A stretch of DNA of 64,000 bases, taken from Klebsiella quasivariicola (GTDB lineage Bacteria; Pseudomonadota; Gammaproteobacteria; Enterobacterales; Enterobacteriaceae). Below the pieces are notes generated by a model. That model saw only the letters and a program-made list of their open reading frames with translations. It had not been told where the DNA came from and made no database searches. The stretch covers positions 3,658,001 through 3,722,000 of the forward strand of contig NZ_CP022823.1 of NCBI RefSeq assembly GCF_002269255.1, written 5' to 3'. Positions 35,105-44,267 of this stretch are shown piece after piece; the stretch's first letter is position 1, and each line of letters starts with the position of its first letter. Made by a program: the position numbers and the translations under genes.

Positions 35105-36778
35105 TTACTCGCCTTTCGCTGCTTTGAACGCTTCAGCCATGGCGTTGTTGGAGAAGTTCGCGTCTTCCTGCTTGTTCACGGTAGCGATAGCGTCTTTTTC
35201 TTCCGCTTCGTCTTTCGCACGTACAGACAGGCTCACTACGCGGTTCTTACGATCCACGCCGGTGAATTTCGCTTCAACTTCGTCGCCAACGCTCAGAACC
35301 AGAGTTGCGTCTTCAACGCGGTCACGGGATGCTTCAGAAGCACGCAGGTAACCTTCTACGCCGTCAGCCAGTTCTACGGTTGCGCCTTTAGCGTCAACTG
35401 CAGTCACTTTACCAACAACGATAGCGCCTTTCTTGTTCAGAGCAACGTAGTTGTTGAACGGATCTTCCGCCAGCTGTTTAACGCCCAGGGAGATACGCTC
35501 ACGCTCTGCGTCAACCTGCAGAACAACTGCTGCGATTTCGTCGCCTTTTTTGTATTCACGAACTGCTTCTTCGCCTGCAACGTTCCAGGAGATGTCAGAC
35601 AGGTGAACCAGGCCGTCGATGCCGCCGTCCAGGCCGATGAAGATACCGAAGTCAGTGATAGACTTGATTTTACCTTCAACACGGTCGCCCTTGTTGTGGG
35701 TTTCCGCGAACTGCTGCCATGGGTTAGATTTGCACTGCTTCAGACCCAGGGAGATACGACGACGCTCTTCGTCGATATCCAGAACCATAACTTCCACTAC
35801 ATCGCCAACGTTAACAACTTTGGACGGGTGGATGTTTTTGTTGGTCCAATCCATTTCGGAAACGTGCACCAGGCCTTCAACGCCTTCTTCGATTTCAACG
35901 AAGCAGCCGTAGTCGGTCAGGTTGGTCACGCGACCGGTCAGTTTGGTACCTTCCGGATAACGTTTAGCGATAGCTACCCACGGATCTTCGCCCAGCTGTT
36001 TCAGGCCCAGGGATACACGGGTACGCTCGCGGTCGAACTTCAGCACTTTAACAGTGATTTCGTCGCCAACGTTTACGATTTCGCTCGGATGCTTAACGCG
36101 TTTCCAGGCCATATCGGTGATGTGCAGCAGGCCGTCAACGCCGCCCAGATCAACGAATGCACCGTAGTCAGTGAGGTTCTTAACGATACCTTTGACTTCC
36201 ATGCCTTCCTGCAGGTTTTCCAGCAGCTGATCGCGCTCTGCGCTGTTTTCGGATTCGATAACGGCACGACGAGAAACAACAACGTTGTTACGCTTCTGGT
36301 CCAGCTTGATGACTTTAAACTCAAGCTCTTTGCCTTCCAGGTGCAGCGTGTCGCGCACCGGACGAACGTCTACCAGGGAACCCGGCAGGAACGCACGAAT
36401 ACCGTTCAGCTCAACAGTGAAGCCACCTTTAACTTTGCCGTTGATAACACCGGTAACAGTTTCAGCGTCTTCGTAAGCTTTTTCCAGCGTGATCCAAGCT
36501 TCGTGACGTTTAGCTTTCTCACGGGACAGCAGAGTTTCACCGAAGCCGTCTTCTACTGCATCCAGAGCAACGTCAACTTCGTCACCAACCTGGATTTCCA
36601 GCTCGCCCTGGGCGTTTTTGAACTGCTCAGCCGGAATGGCGGACTCAGATTTCAGACCGGCGTCAACCAGTACTACGTCTTTGTCGATAGCAACAACAAC
36701 ACCACGAACGATGGAACCCGGGCGGGTTTCGATTTCTTTTAAGGATTCTTCAAACAGTTGAGCAAAAGATTCAGTCAT
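35105..36778 (-). CDS. rpsA: 30S ribosomal protein S1
   Basis: S1 binds mRNA upstream of start codons and recruits it to the 30S subunit. It is 557 residues with six S1 (OB-fold) repeats in about residues 20-530. The later repeats show the V-x-V-G-D-E-V and R-I-S-L-G-x-K-Q patterns (for example R-V-S-L-G-L-K-Q-L-G and R-I-S-L-G-L-K-Q-C). Codon use is strongly biased, as for a highly expressed gene. S1 is known to repress its own translation; the 5' leader is at 36779-36911. Confidence 0.97.
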   Translation of the reverse strand: MTESFAQLFEESLKEIETRPGSIVRGVVVAIDKDVVLVDAGLKSESAIPAEQFKNAQGELEIQVGDEVDVALDAVEDGFGETLLSREKAKRHEAWITLEKAYEDAETVTGVINGKVKGGFTVELNGIRAFLPGSLVDVRPVRDTLHLEGKELEFKVIKLDQKRNNVVVSRRAVIESENSAERDQLLENLQEGMEVKGIVKNLTDYGAFVDLGGVDGLLHITDMAWKRVKHPSEIVNVGDEITVKVLKFDRERTRVSLGLKQLGEDPWVAIAKRYPEGTKLTGRVTNLTDYGCFVEIEEGVEGLVHVSEMDWTNKNIHPSKVVNVGDVVEVMVLDIDEERRRISLGLKQCKSNPWQQFAETHNKGDRVEGKIKSITDFGIFIGLDGGIDGLVHLSDISWNVAGEEAVREYKKGDEIAAVVLQVDAERERISLGVKQLAEDPFNNYVALNKKGAIVVGKVTAVDAKGATVELADGVEGYLRASEASRDRVEDATLVLSVGDEVEAKFTGVDRKNRVVSLSVRAKDEAEEKDAIATVNKQEDANFSNNAMAEAFKAAKGE

Positions 36779-36911
36779 GTTTAATCTTCAGGTTAATATT
36801 AACGTCCACCTGGCTCCGTGCCGGATGGGGTTGTTTCACATACCCGCTGACCATCCATTGCCGCGGGGTACTGCTATAATTCGGAGGCTTTGGCGCGTTA
36901 CCGGTTAAGGC

Positions 36912-37595
36912 TTACGCAACAGCCAATTTTTCGCGCGCATATTGTAGCGCTTTTTCAATCACTTGCTCAATGTTTAGTTCGGTTGAATCGAGAACTAATG
37001 CATCGGCAGCCGGGACAAGCGGCGCCACGGCGCGATTTCGGTCGCGATCGTCACGCTCTTTTATCTCGGACAAAAGACGTTCAAAGTTAACATCAAAGCC
37101 CTTTTCCTGCAACTGCCGCATGCGGCGATGCGCCCGCTCATCGGCCGAGGCATCAAGGAAAATTTTCACCGGCGCGTCCGGGAAAACCACCGTTCCCATA
37201 TCGCGACCGTCGGCGATGAGTCCCGGCAGTTCGCGGAAGGCGCGCTGGCGGCGCAGCAGCGCTTCGCGAACGCGCGGGAAAGCGGCCACTTTCGAGGCGG
37301 TATTGGCGACCTCCTGAGTGCGGATTTCACCGCTGACATCTTCCCCTTCCAGCACCACTTCCAGGGTACCGTCAGTAGAAATAAAGCGCACATCAAGATG
37401 GGCAGCCAGAGGCACCAGCGCCTCTTCGGACTCCACATCAACATGATGATGCAGCGCCGCCAGCGCCAGAACGCGATAGATCGCGCCTGAATCTAACAGA
37501 TGCCAGCCCAGCGCCTCCGCCATTGCCTTGCACAACGTACCTTTACCCGCACCGCCAGGCCCATCAATGGTGATTACCGGAATATTCGCCGTCAT
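36912..37595 (-). CDS. cmk: Cytidylate kinase
   Basis: Cmk phosphorylates CMP and dCMP. I chose the ATG at 37595 (M-T-A-N-I-P-V-I-T-I-D-G), just after TTCTCC on the plus strand (GGAGAA ribosome site), giving 227 residues as in E. coli; an in-frame upstream extension to 37652 is rejected. The P-loop reads G-P-G-G-A-G-K-G-T near residues 12-20. The lid region has E-R-D-D-R-D-R-N-R near 181-189. It precedes rpsA by 133 bases, as in other enterics. Confidence 0.95.
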   Translation of the reverse strand: MTANIPVITIDGPGGAGKGTLCKAMAEALGWHLLDSGAIYRVLALAALHHHVDVESEEALVPLAAHLDVRFISTDGTLEVVLEGEDVSGEIRTQEVANTASKVAAFPRVREALLRRQRAFRELPGLIADGRDMGTVVFPDAPVKIFLDASADERAHRRMRQLQEKGFDVNFERLLSEIKERDDRDRNRAVAPLVPAADALVLDSTELNIEQVIEKALQYAREKLAVA

Positions 37596-37726
37596 CTTTT
37601 TCTCCTTCAGCAAGGCGCATGGAATATAAACGCCGCGCATTATACGCATCAATACGCCGGAAAGTGAGCATTGCTTGTAAATTACGGACTACAGGAAATG
37701 AAAAGCAGAAGTTTTGCGCAATTATA

Positions 37727-37751
37727 GCGGGCTGACAGGACATCAGCCCGC
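37727..37751 (-). terminator. Stem-loop between aroA and cmk
   Basis: GCGGGCTGA (37727-37735) pairs with TCAGCCCGC (37743-37751). On the minus strand it is followed by TATAATT, which is a weak T-tract but also a -10-like hexamer that could help express cmk. Confidence 0.6.
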
Positions 37752-37769
37752 GGGATGACAAAGTTTTAC

Positions 37770-39053
37770 TCAGGCGAGGGTACTGATCCGCGCCAGCTGC
37801 TCAAAATAGTCAGGGAACGTTTTGGCCGTACATTTAGGATCAAGGATGGTCACCGGTGTATCAGACAGTGCCACCAGCGAGAAGCACATCGCCATCCGGT
37901 GGTCATTATAGGTGCCAATTTCCGCATATTTCAGCGCCGCTGGCGGGGTGATGCGAATATAATCTTCGCCCTCTTCCACCTCGGCGCCTACTTTACGCAG
38001 TTCGGTCGCCATGGCGAACAGACGGTCCGTCTCCTTGACCCGCCAGTTGTAGATATTGCGCAGGGTAGTGGTCCCTTGCGCGAACAGCGCGGCGGTGGCG
38101 ATGGTCATCGCAGCGTCCGGGATATGGTTCATATCCATATCGACAGCCTTGAGCTCGCCGTGGGTACAGGCGATGAAATCGTCGCCCCAGGTGACAGTAG
38201 CGCCCATTTTCTCCAGTACGTCGGCGAAACGAATGTCGCCCTGTACGCTGTTGCGGCCAATACCAGTAACTTTCACCGTACCGCCCTTAATAGCGCCAGC
38301 GGCGAGGAAATACGAGGCCGATGAGGCATCACCTTCCACCAGGTAATCTCCCGGCGACTGATACTGTTGATTGCCGCGTACCACAAACCGCTGATAAGAC
38401 TGATTGTCCACCTCAACGCCAAAGGTTTTCATCAGATGCAGCGTAATATCGATGTAGGGTTTCGATACCAGATCGCCCTTAATGGCGATGAGAGTATCCT
38501 GCGGTGCCAGCGGCGCGGTCATCAGCAGCGCGGTCAGGAACTGGCTGGAGACGCTGCCGTCAACCTCGACGTTCCCGCCCTGAAAACCGCCGCGCAGGCG
38601 CAGCGGTGGATAATTTTCCTGCTCAAGATAGTCGATCTGAGCGCCGCCCTGACGCAAGGCGTCCACCAGATGGCCGATCGGGCGCTCTTTCATCCGCGGC
38701 TCGCCGGTCAGCACAATATCATTGCTGCCAAGGCACAGGGCCGCCGCCAGCGGACGCATCGCGGTACCGGCGTTGCCGAGGAATAGTTCCAGCGCCGCAG
38801 CAGAACGCAGCGGGCCGCCGTTGCCGGTCACTTCGCAACGGGTGCGGTCGGCAGACAGGGTGTATTGAACCCCCAGCGCACTCAGGGCATTCAGCATATG
38901 GCGCACATCGTCGCTGTCCAGCAGGTTGGTCAGCACCGTCGTGCCGCGGGCCAGAGCAGCCAGCAGCAGCGCGCGGTTGGAGACGCTTTTCGAACCTGGC
39001 AGGTTCACGGTGCCCTCTACGCGTGCGATGGGTTGTAACGTCAGGGATTCCAT
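37770..39053 (-). CDS. aroA: 3-phosphoshikimate 1-carboxyvinyltransferase (EPSP synthase)
   Basis: AroA joins shikimate 3-phosphate and phosphoenolpyruvate in the chorismate pathway and is the glyphosate target. I chose the ATG at 39053 (M-E-S-L-T-L-Q-P), giving 427 residues; one further upstream codon is TTG. N-L-P-G-S-K-S-V-S-N-R is near residues 18-28. L-G-N-A-G-T-A-M-R-P-L is near 94-103, with the wild-type class I sequence. It follows serC by 73 bases containing an attenuator-like hairpin. Confidence 0.96.
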   Translation of the reverse strand: MESLTLQPIARVEGTVNLPGSKSVSNRALLLAALARGTTVLTNLLDSDDVRHMLNALSALGVQYTLSADRTRCEVTGNGGPLRSAAALELFLGNAGTAMRPLAAALCLGSNDIVLTGEPRMKERPIGHLVDALRQGGAQIDYLEQENYPPLRLRGGFQGGNVEVDGSVSSQFLTALLMTAPLAPQDTLIAIKGDLVSKPYIDITLHLMKTFGVEVDNQSYQRFVVRGNQQYQSPGDYLVEGDASSASYFLAAGAIKGGTVKVTGIGRNSVQGDIRFADVLEKMGATVTWGDDFIACTHGELKAVDMDMNHIPDAAMTIATAALFAQGTTTLRNIYNWRVKETDRLFAMATELRKVGAEVEEGEDYIRITPPAALKYAEIGTYNDHRMAMCFSLVALSDTPVTILDPKCTAKTFPDYFEQLARISTLA

Positions 39054-39080
39054 CAAACTTCACTCTCAAACAAACAGAAT

Positions 39081-39106
39081 AAAAACCCCGCAGACAGGCC
39101 GCGGGG
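39081..39106 (-). terminator. Attenuator-like terminator between serC and aroA
   Basis: CCCCGC pairs with GCGGGG around AGACAGGCC. On the minus strand the stem is followed by TTTTTATT. It sits inside the serC-aroA operon, so it probably acts as a partial terminator that lowers aroA relative to serC. Confidence 0.8.
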
Positions 39107-39126
39107 AGGAAGAAATAAACAGGCGA

Positions 39127-40215
39127 TTAACCGTGGCGTCGTTCGAAGTCCAGCATAAAGTCGGTTAACGCCTTCACGCCGTCCAGCGGCATGGCGTTGT
39201 AGATGGAAGCACGCATGCCGCCCACCACGCGGTGGCCCTTCAGCGCGTGCAGCCCGGCTGCAAACGACTCTTCGAGGAACAGTTTGTCCAGCGCGCTGTC
39301 CGCCAGCTGGAACGGCACGTTCATGCGTGAGCGGTTGGCCTGCGCCACATCGTTACGGTAGAAGCCGCTGTTATCGATAACGCCATACAGCAGTTCGGCT
39401 TTCTGCTGGTTGATTTTATCCATCGCGGCAACGCCGCCCTGCTGTTTCAGCCACTTAAAGACCAGACCAGCCAGATACCAGGCGAACGTCGGCGGCGTGT
39501 TAAACATCGAGTCGTTCTCGCTTAACACGGTGTAGTCAAGAATTGACGGGCAGGCCACACTGGCTTTGCCCAGCAGATCTTCACGCACGATGACCAGCGT
39601 CAGCCCCGCCGGGCCGATATTCTTCTGTGCGCCGGCGTAGATAACGCCGAAACGGTTAACGTCAATTTCGCGGGACAGAATGGTGGAGGAGAAATCGGCG
39701 GTTACGATGACGTCGTCGCCGAAATTCGGCGTCTCATCAATCGCGATACCGTCAATGGTTTCGTTCGGGCAGTAATGCAGATAGGCTGCCCCCGGGGTCA
39801 GTTGCCATTCGCTCATCGGCGTCACAGCGCGCTTGCCGTCGACGGTGATTTTCGCGTCGATAACGTTTGGTGAACAGTATTTCTTCGCCTCTTTAACCGC
39901 ACTGGCCGCCCAGTAGCCGGCGTCCACATAGTCCGCGACGTTTTTATCACCGAGGATGTTCAGCGGGATCCCGGAGAACTGGCCGCGGCCACCGCCGTGG
40001 CAGAACAACACTTTATAGTTGGAAGGGATGTTCAGCAGAGCGCGAAAATCCTGTTCTGCCTCTTCTGCCACCTGGATAAACTCCTTACCACGGTGACTGA
40101 TCTCCATGACCGACGTACCCAGACCGTGCCAGTCGCACAGTTCCTGCTGAGCCAGTTTGAGTACTTCCGCCGGCAGCATTGCCGGGCCCGAACTGAAGTT
40201 ATAGACCTGAGCCAT
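39127..40215 (-). CDS. serC: Phosphoserine/phosphohydroxythreonine aminotransferase
   Basis: SerC is a PLP aminotransferase used in both serine and pyridoxine biosynthesis. It has 362 residues, starting M-A-Q-V-Y-N-F-S-S-G-P-A-M-L-P. The PLP lysine lies in Y-A-G-A-Q-K-N-I-G near residue 198. It is the first gene of the serC-aroA operon. The 188-base gap upstream to ycaP holds its promoter. Confidence 0.96.
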   Translation of the reverse strand: MAQVYNFSSGPAMLPAEVLKLAQQELCDWHGLGTSVMEISHRGKEFIQVAEEAEQDFRALLNIPSNYKVLFCHGGGRGQFSGIPLNILGDKNVADYVDAGYWAASAVKEAKKYCSPNVIDAKITVDGKRAVTPMSEWQLTPGAAYLHYCPNETIDGIAIDETPNFGDDVIVTADFSSTILSREIDVNRFGVIYAGAQKNIGPAGLTLVIVREDLLGKASVACPSILDYTVLSENDSMFNTPPTFAWYLAGLVFKWLKQQGGVAAMDKINQQKAELLYGVIDNSGFYRNDVAQANRSRMNVPFQLADSALDKLFLEESFAAGLHALKGHRVVGGMRASIYNAMPLDGVKALTDFMLDFERRHG

Positions 40216-40284
40216 TTCCCCTCACCACGTTGCTATGTTGTTTTGCCCGCGAACCGCCGCGGGCATAAGTTATTCCTGTGGCTA

Positions 40285-40392
40285 TCGGTTTTATCATTCA
40301 GTGACACGGTCCGCAATGGCTAAAACTCGCCGACAGCAAAACGCGGCCGCCGTCACACAACAGAATCTATCGGCTTGACGTAATAAAACCGA
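40285..40392. repeat. Ten-base inverted repeat upstream of serC
   Basis: TCGGTTTTAT (40285-40294) is the reverse complement of ATAAAACCGA (40383-40392). The arms enclose about 90 bases of the serC promoter gap. Function unknown; could be chance. Confidence 0.35.
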
Positions 40393-40403
40393 CATATTTG
40401 CTG

Positions 40404-41096
40404 TCAGGTGAGCCGTTTCGCTCGGCTGGCCTTCGACCATTCTGCATTTGCACAGCGTGCACATATTCGCTTTTCACCCGCCTGCATCGCCATCACCATG
40501 CTGCAGCGCACGCAGGCATAGATCCCCTCTTGCGGAATGGTCGTGTAGCGGGTGGTGCAGTGCGCAGGAAGGATCGATAACCCGGCTCTCACCTCTTCAT
40601 CGGGATAATAAAAGACGCTGATCTGTCCGTTGGTTTCAAGGATCGCCAGCCGCACCTGGCCAAGTTGCTCGACGCTGTTGACCCGCAGCTCCATAAAAAA
40701 CTCAAATTCGGTCACGTTTTCCGCATGCAGCTTCTCCCAGGCCAGTTGCCCCTCCTCCACCACCACGATAGGTTTACCTTCCAGCAGATCCTCCAGCTTT
40801 TCGCTGTGCCCCATCAACCACATAATGCCGCGATACAGCAGCGCCAGCGTGATAAAAACCACCAGCACTGGCAGCAACGGTACATCATCATAAAACGCCA
40901 CGTCACCCGCCGCCGAGCCGAGGGTCAGAATAATCAGCACCTCAAACAGCGACATCTGCCGCACCCCGCGTCGTCCGGTAATTTTGAGGAATATAAAAAC
41001 CAGAACGAAGGTGTAGAGGCTGCGTAACGCCACCTCGGCCAGGAATTCCACCGGCACTTTATCGAGCGCCATCCGCTGCCAGTCAAAGGCTTTCAT
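40404..41096 (-). CDS. ycaP: YcaP, DUF421/YetF-family membrane protein with zinc ribbon
   Basis: YcaP is a 230-residue inner-membrane protein of unknown function. I chose the ATG at 41096 (M-K-A-F-D-W-Q-R), behind AGGGAG; one upstream codon is TTG. Two to three hydrophobic helices occupy about residues 20-95. The cytoplasmic DUF421 domain follows (L-L-E-G-K-P-I-V-V-V). A C-terminal zinc ribbon has C-V-R-C and C-A-R-C pairs near 197 and 217. It is divergent from ycaO. Confidence 0.9.
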   Translation of the reverse strand: MKAFDWQRMALDKVPVEFLAEVALRSLYTFVLVFIFLKITGRRGVRQMSLFEVLIILTLGSAAGDVAFYDDVPLLPVLVVFITLALLYRGIMWLMGHSEKLEDLLEGKPIVVVEEGQLAWEKLHAENVTEFEFFMELRVNSVEQLGQVRLAILETNGQISVFYYPDEEVRAGLSILPAHCTTRYTTIPQEGIYACVRCSMVMAMQAGEKRICARCANAEWSKASRAKRLT

Positions 41097-41212
41097 CAAT
41101 CATCTCCCTGTGGGTCATAAGATGCCTCTAAGCATAGCCAGATGATGGAGATAGCACCTGTCAGATAAAAGCCGTATCATTGCGCGCTTTCCGTACGACA
41201 AAAGTGATCGCC

Positions 41213-42973
41213 ATGACCCAAACGTTTATTCCCGGCAAAGATGCCGCCCTGGAAGATTCCATCGCTCGCTTCCAGCAAAAATTGCTCGACCTCGGATTTG
41301 ATATCGAAGAGGCCTCGTGGCTGAACCCGGTGCCGCACGTGTGGTCCGTTCACATTCGCGATAAAGCGTGCGCGCTGTGCTTTACCAACGGTAAAGGCGC
41401 CACCAAAAAGGCAGCCCTGGCCTCCGCGCTGGGCGAATATTTCGAACGTCTGTCCACCAACTATTTTTTCGCCGACTTCTGGTTAGGCGACACCATCGCT
41501 AACGGCCCGTTTGTTCATTACCCGAACGAAAAGTGGTTCCCGCTGACTGAAGATGACGAAGTACCGGAAGGTTTGCTGGATACCCGCCTGCGCGCCTTCT
41601 ACGATCCAGACGATCAACTGACGGCCAGCATGCTGGTGGATCTGCAGTCCGGGAACGATGAGCGCGGCGTGTGCGGCCTGCCCTTTACCCGCCAGTCCGA
41701 CGGTGAAACGGTTTATATTCCGATGAATATTGTCGGTAACCTGTACGTTTCCAACGGCATGTCCGCAGGAAACACCCGTAACGAAGCGCGAGTGCAGGGT
41801 CTGTCTGAGGTCTTTGAACGTCACATTAAAAACCGCATCATCGCCGAAAGCATCAGCCTGCCGGAGATCCCGGCGGAAGTGATGGCGCGCTATCCAGGCG
41901 TCGTAGAGTCGATCGCTAAACTGGAAGCCGAAGGTTTCCCAATTTTTGCCTACGATGGCTCGCTGGGTGGTAAATATCCGGTTATCTGCGTCGTGCTGTT
42001 TAACCCAGCTAACGGCACCTGCTTCGCCTCTTTTGGCGCCCACCCGGACTTCGGCGTGGCGCTGGAGCGTACGGTCACAGAACTGCTGCAGGGCCGCAGC
42101 CTGAAAGACCTCGACGTCTTTACGCCGCCGACCTTCGACGATGAAGAAGTCGCCGAACACGCTAACCTCGAAACCCACTTCATCGACTCCAGCGGCCTGA
42201 TCTCCTGGGATATGTTCAAGCAGGATGCCGACTATCCGTTCGTTGACTGGAGCTTCTCCGGCACCACCGAAGAAGAGTTCGCTACTCTGATGGCCATCTT
42301 CAAGGCCGAAGATAAAGAAGTGTACATCGCCGACTATGAGCACCTGGGCGTTTACGCCTGCCGTATCATCGTCCCGGGGATGTCGGATATTTATCCGGCG
42401 GAAGATCTGTGGCTGGCGAACAACAGCATGGGCGCTCATCTGCGCGAAACCATTCTGTCTCTGCCGGGCAGCGAGTGGGAAAAAGAAGATTATCTGGCGC
42501 TGATCGAGCAGATGGACGATGAAGGTCTGGATGACTTCACCCGCGTTCGCGAACTATTGGGTCTCGCCACCGGGAAAGACAACGGCTGGCATACCCTGCG
42601 CGTTGGCGAGCTAAAAGCTATGCTGGCGCTGGCCGGCGGCGATCTGGAACAGGCGCTGATCTGGACCGAGTGGACCATGGAATTCAACGCATCGGTCTTC
42701 AGTGCGGAACGAGCCAACTACTATCGCTGCCTGCAAACTCTGCTGCTACTGAGCCAGGAAGAGGAGCGTCAGCCGCTGCAATACCTGAACGCATTCATCC
42801 GCATGTACGGTGCCGACGCGGTCGAAGCCGCCAGCGCGGCGCTGAGCGGCGAAGCGCCATTCTATGGCCTTCAGGCTGTCGATAGCGATCTGCAGGCCTT
42901 CCCGGCCCATCAGTCGCTGCTAAAGGCTTATGAAAAACTGCAGCGGGCAAAAGCGGCTTTCTGGGCAAAATAA
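41213..42973 (+). CDS. ycaO: YcaO, ribosomal protein S12 methylthiolation accessory factor
   Basis: YcaO is the ATP-using founder of the YcaO superfamily and assists RimO-dependent beta-methylthiolation of S12 Asp88. I chose the ATG at 41213 (M-T-Q-T-F-I-P-G-K), giving 586 residues as in E. coli; an in-frame upstream ATG at 41180 adds eleven residues. The YcaO ATP-binding region includes G-K-G-A-T-K-K-A-A-L-A-S-A near residue 65, and E-A-R-V-Q-G-L-S-E-V-F-E-R near 195. A C-terminal TPR-like helical part follows. No RiPP precursor gene is nearby. Confidence 0.95.
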   Translation: MTQTFIPGKDAALEDSIARFQQKLLDLGFDIEEASWLNPVPHVWSVHIRDKACALCFTNGKGATKKAALASALGEYFERLSTNYFFADFWLGDTIANGPFVHYPNEKWFPLTEDDEVPEGLLDTRLRAFYDPDDQLTASMLVDLQSGNDERGVCGLPFTRQSDGETVYIPMNIVGNLYVSNGMSAGNTRNEARVQGLSEVFERHIKNRIIAESISLPEIPAEVMARYPGVVESIAKLEAEGFPIFAYDGSLGGKYPVICVVLFNPANGTCFASFGAHPDFGVALERTVTELLQGRSLKDLDVFTPPTFDDEEVAEHANLETHFIDSSGLISWDMFKQDADYPFVDWSFSGTTEEEFATLMAIFKAEDKEVYIADYEHLGVYACRIIVPGMSDIYPAEDLWLANNSMGAHLRETILSLPGSEWEKEDYLALIEQMDDEGLDDFTRVRELLGLATGKDNGWHTLRVGELKAMLALAGGDLEQALIWTEWTMEFNASVFSAERANYYRCLQTLLLLSQEEERQPLQYLNAFIRMYGADAVEAASAALSGEAPFYGLQAVDSDLQAFPAHQSLLKAYEKLQRAKAAFWAK

Positions 42974-43001
42974 GCTCCAATGACGCCGTTGGTGTTGCCA
43001 A

Positions 43002-43032
43002 AAACGGAGCCCTTCGCGGCTCCGTTGTTTTA
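43002..43032 (+). terminator. Terminator after ycaO
   Basis: AACGGAGCC (43003-43011) pairs with GGCTCCGTT (43018-43026), followed by GTTTT. Confidence 0.8.
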
Positions 43033-43358
43033 TCCTGGTAAAATGGCTCCTAAAATTTGTAGTTGCAAAGTTAATTAATGGTAAATATTGGTTTTATTTC
43101 ATTTACCAATTGTTAAATTCAATTAATATACTCCATTATAATTAACGCAAAAATCCGGACAAAAATGAAAATTTTCAACATAATTTATAAATTTTAAAAT
43201 TTATTTTTCACTTATAATTCATATGGTTAATGCATATAAAAGCAAAAACCACACACTAAAAAGGCTTATAGTTCCGGTGTGATATGATCTATATCAATTT
43301 CCCTTCTATAATGCTTTGTTAGTATCTCACCGCCAACTTATATAAAGAGAGAGTTAGT
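43033..43358 (+). promoter_or_regulatory. AT-rich focA-pfl control region
   Basis: This gene-free stretch of about 325 bases is very AT-rich at 43050-43260. It carries a FNR-like box at 43284-43297. Two -10-like hexamers follow, TATAAT (43307-43312) and TAGTAT (43320-43325). The second would place the FNR box near -41.5. In E. coli the focA-pfl operon has several promoters under FNR and ArcA. Confidence 0.7.
43284..43297 (+). promoter_or_regulatory. Putative FNR box of focA-pflB
   Basis: ATGAT-CTAT-ATCAA matches the FNR consensus TTGAT-N4-ATCAA at nine of ten defined bases. The surrounding sequence is conserved with E. coli. Confidence 0.65.
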
Positions 43359-44216
43359 GTGAAAGCTGACAACCCTTTTGATCTTTTGCTCCCTGCCGCG
43401 ATGGCGAAAGTCGCCGAAGAAGCAGGTGTCTATAAAGCAACGAAGCATCCGATGAAGACCTTTTATCTGGCGATCACCGCTGGCGTTTTCATCTCTATCG
43501 CTTTCGTATTCTATATCACCGCGACCACCGGCACTGCCGCGATGCCTTATGGGATTGCCAAGCTTATTGGTGGGGTCTGTTTTTCCCTGGGTCTGATTCT
43601 GTGTGTTATCTGCGGCGCTGACCTCTTTACCTCTACAGTGTTGATCGTGGTGGCGAAAGCCAGCGGTCGAATTACCTGGGGGCAACTGGCAAAAAACTGG
43701 CTCAACGTCTATTTTGGTAACCTGGTAGGCGCGCTGCTGTTTGTGCTGCTGATGTGGTTATCCGGCGAATATATGACTGCCAACGGCGGTTGGGGGCTAA
43801 ACGTCCTGCAAACCGCTGACCACAAAATGCACCATACTTTTGTGGAGGCAGTGTGCCTCGGTATCCTCGCTAACCTGATGGTTTGTCTCGCCGTATGGAT
43901 GAGCTATTCCGGTCGTAGCCTGATGGATAAAGCGATGATCATGGTCCTGCCGGTAGCGATGTTTGTTGCCAGCGGCTTTGAGCACAGCATCGCCAACATG
44001 TTTATGATCCCGATGGGTATCGTAATCCGCGATTTTGCGAGCCCGGAATTCTGGACCGCGGTCGGTTCAACTCCGGAAAGTTTCTCTCACCTGACCGTTA
44101 TGAACTTCATCACTGATAACCTGATTCCGGTAACCATCGGGAACATTATCGGCGGGGGTCTGCTGGTCGGGTTGACATACTGGGTCATTTACCTGCGTGG
44201 CAACGACCATCACTAA
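43359..44216 (+). CDS. focA: Formate channel FocA
   Basis: FocA is a pentameric inner-membrane formate/nitrite-family channel that exports and re-imports formate during fermentation. It is 285 residues from a GTG start (V-K-A-D-N-P-F-D), with AAGAGAGAG upstream; the same GTG is used in E. coli. Six membrane helices are visible. The gating histidine lies in S-G-F-E-H-S-I-A-N-M near residue 209. The N-terminal helix is the known docking site for PflB. It is followed by pflB after 51 bases. Confidence 0.96.
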   Translation: MKADNPFDLLLPAAMAKVAEEAGVYKATKHPMKTFYLAITAGVFISIAFVFYITATTGTAAMPYGIAKLIGGVCFSLGLILCVICGADLFTSTVLIVVAKASGRITWGQLAKNWLNVYFGNLVGALLFVLLMWLSGEYMTANGGWGLNVLQTADHKMHHTFVEAVCLGILANLMVCLAVWMSYSGRSLMDKAMIMVLPVAMFVASGFEHSIANMFMIPMGIVIRDFASPEFWTAVGSTPESFSHLTVMNFITDNLIPVTIGNIIGGGLLVGLTYWVIYLRGNDHH

Positions 44217-44267
44217 GGGTTGTTTCAGGCAGTAAATAAAAAATCCACTTAAGAAGGTAGGTGTTAC

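Noticed and set aside
41213..42973. ycaO as a marker for a RiPP biosynthetic cluster
   Set aside because: It is the housekeeping YcaO by length and sequence, and its neighbours are core metabolic genes with no precursor peptide or export genes.
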